A DNA stretch of 64,000 nucleotides, from the NCBI RefSeq assembly GCF_000471905.2, contig NW_006499997.1, positions 4,237,197 through 4,301,196 on the forward strand. The letters are read 5' to 3'. A program made the translations under genes and the position numbers. Below are positions 22,472 to 34,230 of this stretch, one piece after another. The notes under the pieces were generated by a model. It had not been told where the DNA came from, did not search any database, and was given only the letters and a program-made list of their open reading frames with translations. Every line of letters begins with the position of its first letter. The stretch's first letter is position 1. Source of the DNA: Amborella trichopoda (lineage: Eukaryota > Streptophyta > Magnoliopsida > Amborellales > Amborellaceae).

Positions 22472-23130
22472 TTACCTTAAATATAAATGACTAAATTTGC
22501 TCCTAATTAAATAAAAAAATAACAATTGAAATAAAAAAATAAAATCCAAATAACTCCCCTTATTACATTGTTGCCCATTTCTTCTCCCATGGGTCCTACA
22601 ACCATTATTTGCCTAGCCATGGACTATTGGCTCGAGCATGGTTGCATCATTCCCCCGGTTGAAAGGAACTTGACTCTTGTGAGTTGACTTTAACATAGAT
22701 GCGATATATATCTGGATCCACCCTTTTGAACTCTTGCTTAGAAATCCACATGCTATCAGAATATGTCTTGCCCTTCATTTTTAACTTAAATATAAATGAC
22801 TAAATTTGCCCCTAATTAAATAAAAAATAAAAATTGAAATAAAAAATAACAATTGAAATAAAAAAATAACAATTGAAATAAAAAAATAAAACCCAAATAA
22901 CTCCCCTTATTACATTATTGCCCATTTCTTTCTCCCATGGGTCCTACAACCATTATTTGCCTAGACATGGACTATTGGCTCGGGCATGGTTGCATCATTC
23001 CACCTGTTGAAAGGAACTTGACTCTTGCTAGTTGACTTTAAGATAGATGTGATATATATCTAGATCCACCCTTTTGAACTCTTGCTTAGAAATTCATGTG
23101 CTATCAGAATATGTCTTGCCCTTCCATTTG
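22472..23130. repeat. Tandem duplication of about 330 bp spanning the G polypurine tract and LTR start
   Basis: The block from ATAAATGACTAAATTTGC to ATCAGAATATGTCTTGCCCT occurs twice, at about 22475-22775 and 22790-23125, more than 90 percent alike by eye. Each copy includes CCATGGACTATTGGCTCG, the putative LTR edge GGTTGCA and the pyrimidine-rich TCATTCC tract. The second copy has extra AATTGAAATAAAAAA steps. Confidence 0.85.
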
Positions 23131-23299
23131 ACTAGGTATTAGTGATAGGAACTCTTTCAGGTTTGAAAGCTGCTAATCTTCAAAACTTGCTTAATTTATT
23201 ATTCTTTCTTTCTCAGCAATTGCTTCATCATATTAAGAACTATTTCTTCTTGGACTCCAGGGTCTCCAAAAAATTCAAATAAATTATCAACACGAAATA

Positions 23300-24300
23300 T
23301 CAGGAAGATATCCAATGCCTATGGCAATTCCACTTCATATGCATTATTTTCATGTTTCTTCAAAATGTGGTATGGACCCACCTTCTTGGATTTGAGTTTA
23401 TTATAGGTCCCCAATGGAAACCCCTCCTTACGCAATGACCACAGTACTAAGTCACCCTCCTTGAAAATCTTCTCTCTTTTATGCTCATTTGAGGCTTTTT
23501 GATACTTTGCAAAGCTTTCCTTAATTTTCTTCATAATTTAAACTTGCAAATCTCAAATATGCTTAGCAAAAGCATTGACATCATCACTTATCTTGCCTAG
23601 CGTGGACAATGGCACTATGTCAAGCACATGATTAAGAATCCACCTATCAACAATCAAATGACGATTTTCTTATAGACCGATTCACTGAACTGTTATAAGC
23701 AAACTCAACTTAGGGCAAAGTGGTGTCCTACTGAGATATGGTATCACCAACAATGATTCTCAAGAGGTTACCAAGGCTCCTCCTATTCACTTCTTCAATT
23801 TTCCCATTTATTTGAGGATAATAAGTGTAAGAAAATTGAAGTTTGGTTCTCAAGCGCTTCCATAAAGTGCATCAAAAATGACTTAAAAACTTTGTATCCC
23901 GATTAGATGTAATAGATTTGGGAATACCATGTAGCCTCACAATATCTTTGAAAAAGAGATTGGCAATATATGTAGCATCCATAATTCTCCTATAAGGAAT
24001 AAAATGTGTCATTTTGGAAAGTCGATAAACAACAACAAAAATAGAGTCTATACCTCGTGTGGTATGTGGAAGTCCAAGTGTGAAGTCCATAGAGATATCA
24101 ACCCATGGGGCATGTGAAACAAGGAGGGGAGAATAAAGACTTGTATTTTGTGTGTGACCTTTAGATACTTGTTAAGTTCGGCATTGGGCCACCAATCGAT
24201 CAACATCCCTTCGCATGCATGGTCAAAAATACTTTTCTTCAATCAAAGCCATGATTTTGTACCTTCCAAAGTGCCCACTTAAGCATCCACCATGATGCTC
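23300..24300 (-). pseudogene. Integrase region of element G
   Basis: The minus strand shows the core blocks [34 protein letters not shown] and [10 protein letters not shown]. The C-terminal module [20 protein letters not shown] with VGPYHILKK follows. The wording is that of chromoviruses and differs from the integrases of B, C and D. The region is broken. Confidence 0.8.
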
Positions 24301-24599
24301 CATAATTATCTTCTCCCATAGGGAGCAATCAGGTATGCATAACTATACAACTTTAAATAAATAGACATTATACATGAGTTACAGACCCACAAGGTCACGC
24401 CCATCAACAAATATTTCAAGGACCATGCTGAAAATTTGGTCATCTTTATATTTATCTTTTATCACTTCAAACCCCAGTACTTCCATAAACAAAGTTCCAA
24501 GCAATGCTATTCTGCTACTTACAACATTAGCTGCCTTATTTTGGGTTCCAGCCTTATGCTTTAATAGGAATGTGTATTCGTGAAGGGAAGCTCTCCATT

Positions 24600-25740
24600 T
24601 AGCATACTATGCATTCAACTTCTTCCAGCAATACAAATATCGGAGTGCTTCATGATCTGAGAATAAAATAAACTCCCTATGGATCTGGTATTGCCTCCAC
24701 TAGCACAAGGCTTGCACCACTGCATAAAACTCCAGATCATGAACCAAATACTTTTTATGTGCTTCATTCAACTTCTCACTAAAGAAAATCACTGGTCCCT
24801 CCTCTTGATTTGCCCCTATGCCAATATTTAATTCACCGATTTCAACCTCAAACACCTTAAAAAAGATATGGTAACACGGGTACTGGTGCTTGCATCATCT
24901 TTTTTTTATTGAGAGTGAGGCTCTTCTTAATAACGGGACCTCATTAAAACTTTATAGCCCTCATACAATCGGCCACTGATGCTATTAGAAGGGCGAAATT
25001 TTTGATAAAAACAACGATAAAAGACCATTAGGCCATAAAAACGATGCACCTCAGTGAGTGACTTTGGCACCGGCCACTTTGTTTTGGCCTTCATCTTTTT
25101 TTGATCTACATTAATTCCCTTAAATGAAACAACATACCTCAGAAAGATGACATTGTCCATCATAAATGAGTAAATTTTCAAATTCATACAAAGTGATTCC
25201 TTCCTTAGCACATCATAAACTTGTTCCAAGTAGTTAAGATTATCCTGTGGGTTAGGACTAAAAACCAAGATATCATAAAAATAAACCACAACAAAGTGAC
25301 CAATAAAAGAACGGAGTACCTAAGGTATTAGGAACATGAAGGTGCTTGCTATATTAGAAAGCTCAAATGACATTACAAGCCACTCATAGAGTCCATCTTG
25401 AGTTTTGAATACGATATTCCATTCATCCCTGGAGTGAATATGAATTTGATTGTACCCACTCCTTAAATCATTCTTACAGAAAACTTTGGCCCCATGAAGC
25501 ATATCTGACATATGATCGAGCCTGAGTATGAGAAATTTGATTGTAATTTTGTGAATCGCATGATTGTTTACACACATCCTCCATGATCTATCCTTTTTGG
25601 GAGTTAGTAATGCAAGAATGACACATGGTGACATGCTCTCTCGAATGAAGCCCTTCTTAAGTAAATCAACCACTTGTCTGTGCAACTCCTCATGTTCCAT
25701 GGAGCTCATTCGGTAATGAGTGAATTTGGTAGGCTAGAAC
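24600..25740 (-). pseudogene. Reverse transcriptase and RNase H region of element G
   Basis: In element order: [62 protein letters not shown], then FYDILVFSPN and a thumb region ending near VHRFYGLMVFYRCF. Weaker RNase H similarity continues toward 24600. It is broken in several places and abuts repeat F2 on its N-terminal side. Confidence 0.82.
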
Positions 25741-27181
25741 CAAGCACCAAGTGGGGACTTATGACCTCACAAATGACGAAACCATCCCTCACAAATGACG
25801 AAACCATCCCTCCATGATGGGCCTCTTGCCATTGTTAGGCATCAGGAGCTATATTGGACACTTACGATGGAAATTCGAGTGATCAAACATCATAGAATTG
25901 ATTCTTGGATTGTTAAGTACGTTTTGATACTTATTGATCATCTTGGAGCAGAGTTTTAAGAAAGAACTCAAAATCCGACCAAGTTCCATAAACTTGTGAT
26001 TCTTCGACTACCGATTCAGCACGATCCGTGATAATCCATTTGATCACAAATTGAAGAGGACACTATCACAATCATTTTGTGATAAATTTCGTCCATTTTG
26101 GTCTCCATTTGAGCACGTTCCAATTTTGGGAGGTCGTCGAAAAATGGGATTCCAGATACCAAAAAAGTATGCCATCTTCGACCTCAGAATTTGGTGTCAT
26201 CCATCCTCCAATCATTCACAAAAAATTATATCAAACTGTAGTTCTTCGAAGTACGATTGCAACGGACCAATATTTGTGACAATCCGACACCGGGATCTCG
26301 AGCTATTGTCTCTAAAAGAATGGGATATTCCTCTTTTTAAAATCTGAATTTTCATGTTTCAAGCTTATCTTCTCTCTAACAATTCTCTTTTTTCATGCCA
26401 CAACATGATGCGTGTCATATATCAAGGGCCAATGCATACATGTACCATGTCATCATGGTTTTGGAAGAAGGAGAAGGCATGTATTCCTGGTTCTTCTCCT
26501 TAAGGCCAGAGGCCGCATTAGACCTACGTGAGTGTGCATGGTCCATAGAAGTGTTGTGGATGGCTTTGGGGCCAATTCTTAGTGAAGTGAAAGGTCAAGA
26601 AATTGGAATGCTGACCTTCGAGGTAGAAATGGCCTTAGGGCCACCTTGGTTTACAGGCATGTGCATGTTCGTTTGGGACATACGACTAAGTCATGGGTCG
26701 TGTGTCCCTTGGGGATCAATACTTGAACTGTCCCGAGCGGTCTAAATATTATGCAATGCAGTGGGAGTGGTTTGAGAGCTACTTTTGATGGTGGGTCCGG
26801 GTCCCAAAAGACACGAAGCATGTGAGGTGTTCGGGGTTAGCTTTTGTGTGTCGCGATTGATCATAGCAATAACTGAGTCATTTGTCGTGACGTGAGTGAG
26901 AGTGTGTCGAATGACTTTGTGGCCTTTCGAATGAGAAGGTCTGGCGATTGAACACCAACTTTAGGTGTGTGAGAAGTGGTGCCGGATGAACGACACTTGT
27001 GTGGAATTCATGTGGGGTGACCCACTGAAGTAATGGCTTTAGAGGAGCCGATTATGAGAGAAGAGGGAGCAGCCTTAGGGCCACTCTTGAGCTTAAGAGT
27101 GGTGAAAGATCCACCAGTAACTATGTGGGCATGAGGTGCGGTGGTTCTAAAACCACCCATGCAGTTGACAAGAATGGACTT
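25741..27181. repeat. F2: diverged copy of repeat F
   Basis: Its first half (25795-26310) is related to 17585-18130 of F1 in the same orientation, with much divergence. A perfect 22 bp tandem duplication (25767-25810) lies near its left edge. The second half (26340-27181) shows no recognisable protein; an open frame at 26395-26745 has no known motif. The right edge is the start of the LTR of element C. Confidence 0.5.
25767..25810. repeat. Perfect 22 bp tandem duplication
   Basis: Two identical copies of a 22 bp segment (beginning TCACAAATGACG, ending CCATCCC) lie head to tail at 25767-25788 and 25789-25810. Confidence 0.95.
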
Positions 27182-27923
27182 TGTCACGACCCCGCCCATG
27201 GGCCCTAAACCGTACGAGCTGCTAATGGTAGGGAGCGAGATCACGACGTAAGGTGGTGAATGTCACTCAGGTGGGAGCGGCTCAATCACATAAAAACATA
27301 GAATCAAGAGCAAATCATTAAAGAAAAACTAAAATCTACACATGAAGAAAAGTAGTACATCCCAAAGTACGATCAAACCATTCACATTGATATCCAAAAG
27401 TTCTTACAATTTTCTTTAAGGTACTACTGGCCCAAAATACACAAAGTAAAGTCTACCACCCAAAACATACTATGAAAATCTTCAAAAGATGGCTCTTCAC
27501 TTCCTCAAACTTCGAGCTTTAGCTACCCAAACACCGCTTACTTGCCTCCAGCACGAATACTAACAACTTTTACTCTACAATCATGTAATAAGGAGTGATC
27601 TGAAAGCCCAATAAGCAGACCTACACCATTGCATCCCAACTGTATAAATAGTGATACAGTAAGCAGTGCACACTAATTCACAGAGCATCAAGAGAAAGTC
27701 CTTTAGAAAGCTATTCAGTATTCTAACAGTATAATAAGAAAAGCAATTTAATACACAGTGCATAAATTAGAAGTCACTTCCCTTTAAGCAAAACAGTAAG
27801 GATAAGAAATCACAGTTGCAGAAGCTAGAGAGGCCTATTCCTGAAATAGAAGTTCCATTACTCAAGCTAAGCTAATCTTGTAGCTTGGAACCTCTAACCT
27901 CATTCTGAAGGGAGGACAATGAC

Positions 27924-27940
27924 AAGTGGGTGCCCCACTT
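27924..27940. promoter_or_regulatory. LTR palindrome, C version (AAGTGGG-TGC-CCCACTT)
   Basis: A perfect 7 bp inverted repeat with a 3 base spacer, followed by CGTAATGCC. It is the best-formed copy of the conserved LTR palindrome. Confidence 0.65.
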
Positions 27941-28064
27941 CGTAATGCCCTCACACATATACACACACACACACCCCAGCACGTTTTGGGGTTTTCGATT
28001 GGTAGTGGCCTTGCAAGATACAACCCTCTCCTTAGGCCCTTTTAACGAGAGAGTGTTACACTAC

Positions 28065-28081
28065 CATTGGGTGACCCAATG
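28065..28081. promoter_or_regulatory. Second LTR palindrome in C (CATTGGG-TGA-CCCAATG)
   Basis: A perfect 7 bp inverted repeat with a 3 base spacer, 141 bases after the first, followed by CGAAG. It shares the TGGGTGNCCCA centre but has different outer stem bases. Confidence 0.6.
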
Positions 28082-28189
28082 CGAAGTGCTCATAAAGACC
28101 TGGGGAGGCACAACCCACCCAAATGTTCACATTCACATCCTGACGCTCGTTCTATCATGGGGAGTTAGGGAAAGTTTGTAGCTGCTGGC

Positions 28190-28517
28190 ACCATCATTCA
28201 CACAGTAGGTGCTCATTCACATATCACATAAATAACATATTAAAGGTACCATCATTCACACAGCAGGTGCCCATTCACATATCACATAAATAGCACATTA
28301 ACGTCACCATCATTCGCACAGTAGGTGCCCATTGACATATCACATAAATAGCATATTAACGGCACTATCATTCATACAGTAGGTGCCCATTTACATATCA
28401 CATAAATAGCATATTAACGGCACCATCATTCACGCAGTAAGTGCCCATTCACATATCACATAAATAGCTTATTAATGACACCATCGTTCACACAGTAGGT
28501 GCCCATTCACATATCAC
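28190..28517. repeat. 58 bp minisatellite in LTR of C
   Basis: Five full units and one partial unit, each starting ACCATCATTCACACAGTAGG and containing CATATCACATAAATAGCATA, begin every 58 bases from 28190. Units differ at a few positions each. Confidence 0.92.
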
Positions 28518-29864
28518 AGCAATCTAACTGTGTCTGCTACAAGTGGGTGCCCCATTGCGTAGGGGTTAGAACTATAATATCAATGTCTCATTATGACAAT
28601 ATCAGTATCTCAACATGACAGTAGAAATATCACATCTTAACAGTGTCATAAGGATAGTATCATAGTGGCACTAACGATATTCCAGTTTAAGCTTTACAGT
28701 TCAATTTCTTACAATTGTAGGCAATGACGTGCACTCACAAATAGGGTCGTAACTTCTGGTCCATTAAAAGTTTAAATATGGTTCCAAAACAAATTTTGTA
28801 TTAGACACACATATCCTTCGCACGAAGGTGGTTCGAAGACAAATTGGTCCTCATTGGCCCACTTAAAAGTTCAAGAGGATGAGGATTAATCATGGTACCC
28901 TGCTGTGTACATGGAATAGTGAGATACCCTGCTTCACATAACTATAACTCTTAAACCATGAAAAATTTGAGACACTTACAAAACTCAAATTTCAAGCAAA
29001 AAAATATCTCTTTCTAACAAGGCCAATTTGAATGCATTTGGACTCTATTTGGTTGTTGAAAAGTCTGTGTCAAACAAAATGATAGTTCTGGTCTTATCAA
29101 AACTGTCCACAGTGACATCTCTTTATAAAAAGATACATCACTTCCAATCTAAGAGGAATTTCAAAATACATTCTTCATGAAAATTTTAGCACACTCAAAG
29201 ATATTTCAAATGGTGGTGGTGTAATAGAAAATGGACTTCGTTTGTTTAGTTAAAACCAGTGACAACAGCAATAGTAGCGAAAAATCGAGGAAAACAGTCA
29301 ACAGTGACATGCTCATACATTTTGAATATGGGTGAATTTTTGTAAAGAATTTCAGCAAAGGGAAAACACGAACATTTTATTAGACTCACATATATCTCTA
29401 ACGGCAGTGATTTGAGGTCAATCAGACCTTATTTGGCTATTCAAAATCCTCTTTCAAGAATACACATGCTCTTGAAATTTCAAAGTAGTATAGCATACTT
29501 CATAAACATGATCCATAACCTTCAGTTTTTAGAGAAAACATCCTAGTAACTGTTCTTACACAGCACACACACAAAAATTCATCCATTTCCTACAAAATTT
29601 GTGAGCTATACATTCATTTTTAGCATCCACATTCATCATAAAACAGAAACCCCAAATTTCAGTGAACAAGGGATAAGAGAATGCCTCACTACATGCACTT
29701 TCATTACTCATCTCATAAATATATACTATATGCATCCTTATGACCACAATAAAATAGTGATGGATCCACTTACGTAAATAGTAGTGGTTCAAAAAACTCT
29801 TTTTTCACAGCTCACACCCACTTCCACAATGGCTGCCCACCAAGTCTTCCCCAAACCTTTGCCT

Positions 29865-29869
<5 letters not shown>

Positions 29870-29950
<81 letters not shown>
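29870..29950. repeat. (GA)n microsatellite beside the assembly gap
   Basis: A long GA run with single-base interruptions. Another GA run resumes directly after the N gap (30175-30190), so the gap probably sits in or near repetitive GA sequence. Confidence 0.9.
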
Positions 29951-29954
<4 letters not shown>

Positions 29955-30046
29955 TAGTGAGTGGTGGAGGAGGAGAGTATAACTACAGAAGGTAGGTGGT
30001 AGTAGTCGTACGTAGGTGGTCGGTACGGTACGTACGTACGTAGTAC

Positions 30047-30174
30047 NNNNNNNNNNNNNNNNNNNNNNNNNNNNNNNNNNNNNNNNNNNNNNNNNNNNNN
30101 NNNNNNNNNNNNNNNNNNNNNNNNNNNNNNNNNNNNNNNNNNNNNNNNNNNNNNNNNNNNNNNNNNNNNNNNNN
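30047..30174. other. Assembly gap (128 N)
   Basis: 128 undetermined bases. The left flank is a CGTACG-rich palindromic stretch (30008-30046) and the right flank is a GA run. True gap size is unknown. Confidence 0.99.
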
Positions 30175-30309
30175 GAGAGAGAGAGAGAGATGAAGGACGA
30201 ATAAGTGGCATGGGTCAGGGAGAGGCTTAAATACTCAAGAAGTTGGGTGGATGTCCACGTGGTGCTAGGGCTGATCAAGTGGCATCCATAACATAATAGG
30301 TGGTGGATG

Positions 30310-30800
30310 TCCTTCATGCGCGCTAGAGCCAGAGCCATCACTACACGCCCTAGTGCCACGCACTCTCTCACCGCCCTCTCTCTCACCGTGCGCTCTCTTG
30401 TCGCTCGCTTTATCGCCGCGCACTCCCTTACCGCACACTCTATCGTCGCGCGCTCTATAGTTGCGCGCTCTCTTGCCATGTGCTCTCTCGCCATGCGCTT
30501 TATCGCCGCACACTCTATCTCCGCGTGCTCTCTCACCGTGTGCTCTATCATCTCTCGCTCTATCGTTGCTCTCTATCGTCACGAGCTCTATCGTCGTACG
30601 CTCTATCGCCTCTCGCTCTATCGTCGCGCGCTCTATCATAGTGTGCTCTATCGCCGCACGCTCTCTCGTTGCGCGCTCTATCACCGCGTGCTCTCTCGCA
30701 GCTAGCTCTATTGCAGCGTGCTCTATCGCCGCACGCTATCTCGCTGCATGCTCTCTCGCTGCGTGCTCTCTCATCGTGCACTCTATCGTCGCACGCTCTC
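30310..30800. repeat. 15 bp array (CGCTCTATCGTCGCG) in U3 of C LTR
   Basis: About thirty units of mostly 15 bp, such as CGCTCTATCGTCGCG and CGCTCTATCGCCTCT, lie just inside the element-sense start of the LTR. The period equals that of the unrelated B array. The long Arg/Ser/Ala-rich frames on both strands here come from the repeat and are not genes. Confidence 0.9.
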
Positions 30801-30818
30801 TTCTGGGTCGTTATTACA

Positions 30819-30832
30819 TCACCCCCTTAAGA
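30819..30832 (-). promoter_or_regulatory. Polypurine tract of element C
   Basis: The minus strand reads TCTTAAGGGGGTGA directly before the LTR start TGTAATAA. Confidence 0.75.
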
Positions 30833-30879
30833 CGATTTTGTCCTCAAAATCGTCAGTTAACCAAATAATTGGGGTGCTT

Positions 30880-32400
30880 ATCCCAAATTTCATCTTCTCG
30901 CTCCCACGTTGATTCTTCATTCGAATGATACAACCAAAAACCCAGACTAAGGGAATCTCTTTGTTGCGCAAAACTTAGACGCTTCTATCCAAAATCTCAA
31001 TTGGCTGCTCCAGATAAGTCAAATCTTCCCTAATCAGAATCGGCTCATACTTGAAAACGTAGGACGAACCAAGCTGATATTTCCTCAATAGCAACACATA
31101 GAATACTTCATGAATGTTGGCCAACTCGGGCGGTAGGGACAATTGATATGCAATGATTCTAATCCTTTCTAAAATCTCAAAATGTCCAATGAATCTTGGA
31201 CTCAGTTTTTGCTTTTTTCCAAATCTCATTATGCCCTTAATTGGTAACAGTTTCAAAAGACTCGATCACCCTCTTCAAACTCAAGGTCCCTTCTCTTATT
31301 GTCGGCATAATTCTTCTGTTGACTTTGAGCTATTTTAAGTCTTTCTCGGACTAGAGCGATCTTTTCTGTGGTCATTTGAACAATCTTTGACCCTAACAAT
31401 CTTCTCTCACCGACTTCATCCCAACATTTGGGTGAACTGCATTTCCTCTCATACAATCCCTCAAATGGTGCCATTTGGATACTATCCTCGAAACTGTTAT
31501 TATAAGCAAACTCTATCAGAGGTAGATGATTATCCCAGTTTCCTCTGAACTCTGTAACACATTCCCTCAGCATATCTTCTAAGGTCTCAATGGTTCTTTC
31601 TAACTGTCTATCAGTTGGAGGGTGGAAAGCAATACTAAAAGCGAGTTTGGTCCCCACGGCTGACTACAGACTGTTCCAAAACCTTGAAGTAAATCTAGAG
31701 TCCTTGTCGGACACAATACTAATAGGCACCCCATGAAGTCTTACGATCTCCTTGATATAAAGCTGGGCCAACTTGTCCAGGGTGTAGGTAGTGTGGACCG
31801 ACAAGAAATGGGCAGCTTTAGTGAGTCGATCTACAATAACCCAAATGCAATCATGCCCCATACTTGATTTAGGCAAATCAAGCACGAATCCATAGTTATG
31901 TGCTCCCATTTCCACTCCGGCACAGGTAAGGGCTGTAACTGTCCAGCAAGCTTCTGATTTTCAGCCTTTACTTCCTGACACGTCAAACACTTAGAGACAA
32001 ACTGCATCTTTCTTCATATTATTCTACCAAAATAGTCTTTTTAAATCCTGATACATTTTTGTGCTCCCCGGATGTACCGTATAACAGGAGTGATGCTCCT
32101 CTTCCAAAATAGCCCTTTTGACCTTCTCATTGTTGGGGACACAAATCCATCCTTTAAATCTTAACGTTTTATCACTACCCAAGGAAAACTCCTCTTTTCC
32201 TTTCGACTTTATTTCTTCGAAAATTTTCATGAGCTGAGGATCTTTCTTTTGCGCTACTCGGATTTGCTGAAAGAGATGGGGCTCTACTCTTATACATGAA
32301 ATTGTTCCTTGCCCATCTTCTAGGGACAAAGTTGGGTGCCATTCTACTGCATCTTCTAATCGTTTCATCTCTCGGACCATCATGTGAGCCACTAACACCA
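30880..32400 (-). pseudogene. Integrase region of element C with chromodomain
   Basis: In element order: the zinc-binding region with HHSCYTVHPGSTKMYQDL, core blocks [12 protein letters not shown] and AFHPPTDRQLERTIE, the C-terminal LSPRFIGHFEILERI segment and a chromodomain-like end (HSNEESTWEREDEIWDKHP). The layout matches B. It is broken in several places. Confidence 0.88.
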
Positions 32401-34230
32401 CGTGCTTCCTACTTAAGGCATTTGCCATGATGTTTGTCTTACCGGGGTGGTAGATAATGGTACAATAATAATCAGTGAGCAAGTCCATCCACTTTCTTTT
32501 CCTCATAGTTAATTCTCTCTAAGAAAACAAGTAATTGAGGCTCCTATGGTTGGTAAATACTTTAAATTAGGCCCCATACAGATAATGCCTCCAAATTTTT
32601 AGGGCGAAAACTACAGCCGCCAACTCCAAATCATGAGTGGGATAGTTTTGTTCATACGACTTTAATTTCCTAGAGACGTAGGCTATAACCTTTCCTCGTT
32701 GCATCAATACACACCCAAGCCCTTTGTGCGAGGCATCCGTGTAGACTATAAAATCTTCATTCCCCTGGGGCAAGGTCAGTATTGGAATTGTAGTCAGTCT
32801 TTTCTTCAGTCCCTGAAACTCTCGTAATTGTCAGACCATTGAAACTTGACTTCTTTCTGGGCCAGGCAGGTCAGGGGAACTGCTATCTTCGAGAACCCCT
32901 CCACAAAACGTCTATAATACCTTGCCAGTCCCAGAAAACTACAGAATTCAGATCCGTTCGTTGATCTTTTCTATTTGAGAAAAGCCTTAATCTTACAAAG
33001 ATCAACTGCCACCTCATCCTTGGAAACAATATGCCTAAGGAAAGCCACGCGTGGAAGCCAGAATTGAGCTTGGCATATAACTTCTCTATTCTTAGGGTTT
33101 GGAGGACCATTTGTAAATGCCGTTCATGTTCTTTCTGGAATATACCATAATATCATCTATGAAGACCACTACAAAGTCATCCAGATAGGGTCTAAAAACT
33201 CTGTTCATCAGATGTATAAAGACGGTCGGGACGTTTGTTAACGCAAAAGGCATGACTAAGAACTCATAGTGGCCATAACGAGTCCTGAATGTGGTTTTGG
33301 AGGTATCCTCTTCCTTAACCCACAACTGATGGTAACTTGATCGGAGGTCAATCTTAGAAAACACTTGGGCTCCTTGTAGTTTGTCAAAAAGGTCATTAAT
33401 TCATGGCAATGGGTACTTATTCTTCACTGTGACCTAGTTCAACTATCTATAGTCAATGCATGAGCTCAAGGTACCATCTTTCTTCTTAACAAACAGAATC
33501 GGTGTGCCCCATGGTGACACACTAAGTCGGATGAACCCCTTATCTAACAATTCCTATAATTGCTCCTTCAATTCCTTTAACTCAACTGGGGCCATCCTAT
33601 AATGGGCTTTAAATATAGGAGTAGTACCAAGGGCCACCTTTATTTCAAATTAAATCTCCCTAACGGGGGGCAGAGAAGTTAACTCTTTGAAGAAGACCTC
33701 TGGGTATTCTCTCACCATCGGTATCTCTTCCAATTTGGACTGGACATTAGGGTTTTCTACTACTCAAGCCAAGTATACCACACATCTTTTTGCCAATAAG
33801 AGAGAGGACCAAATGGCTGAGATGATGTGTAAAGGAGAAACATCCTTAATACTCTTAAAATGTAGTTCAGATTGGCCCGGACATCCAAAGGTTATAGTCT
33901 TATCAAAGCAGTTTCACGGTGGCATAGTGGGTGGACAACCAGTCCATACCCAAGATAACCTAAAAGTCTTGAACATCTAGAAGTATCAAACAATTGTCCT
34001 TCAATATCAACCCCACACTGCTTATATACTATATCAGTTTCTATTGACCCACCCAACAGTATACACACAACCAAAGTCCAATCAAGTTGTGCAAGCTTAA
34101 CATTCAGGTGATATATAAAGTGTAATACCAGAAATGAATGGGAAGATCCAGGATCAATTAAAAATCTTGCTTCAAATCCACATACAGAAAGCGTACCTCG
34201 AATAACAGAGGTTGACGCCTTGGCCTCTTA
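32400..34230 (-). pseudogene. Protease, reverse transcriptase and RNase H region of element C
   Basis: Reverse transcriptase blocks include [19 protein letters not shown] and [12 protein letters not shown], the latter with the catalytic aspartate pair. RNase H shows [18 protein letters not shown] and the NIMANALSR end. The protease-like segment lies at about 33870-34230. The region is broken in several places. Confidence 0.88.

Larger units (their letters stand above)
22160..25740 (-). mobile_element. Element G: chromovirus-like Ty3/gypsy remnant of a second clade (CRM-like?)
   Basis: The minus strand has reverse transcriptase, RNase H and integrase regions whose wording differs clearly from the Tekay-like elements here, for example [20 protein letters not shown] and [17 protein letters not shown]. 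This wording recalls CRM/Galadriel-type chromoviruses, but the clade is uncertain. Toward 22646 and 22994 a polypurine-like GGGGGAATGA precedes TGCAACCATG, a probable LTR start, present twice because of a tandem duplication. On the right it meets repeat F2. It is a broken fossil with about ten breaks. Confidence 0.75.
27182..30818 (-). repeat. 3' LTR of element C (about 3.6 kb including gap)
   Basis: In plus orientation it runs from TGTCACGACCCCGCCC to TTATTACA. It contains the palindromes 27924-27940 and 28065-28081, a 58 bp minisatellite (28190-28517), an A/T-rich middle with no recognisable gene (28600-29800), GA microsatellites around an N gap, and a 15 bp array (30310-30800). Its first 56 bases match 35338-35393 well. 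Confidence 0.88.

Noticed and set aside
16266-27181. F1 and F2 as the two LTRs of one element enclosing the LINE and element G
   Set aside because: They are too diverged and align only in part, and the enclosed pol belongs to G, which has its own LTR edge near 22646 and 22994.
28190-28517. CRISPR-like array of 58 bp units
   Set aside because: Units are continuous tandem repeats without unique spacers, inside an LTR of a plant element.
29789-30868. Arg/Ser/Leu-rich frames of up to 248 codons on both strands, some crossing the N gap
   Set aside because: They arise from GA microsatellites and the 15 bp CGCTCTATCG array, and part of the translation is undetermined bases.
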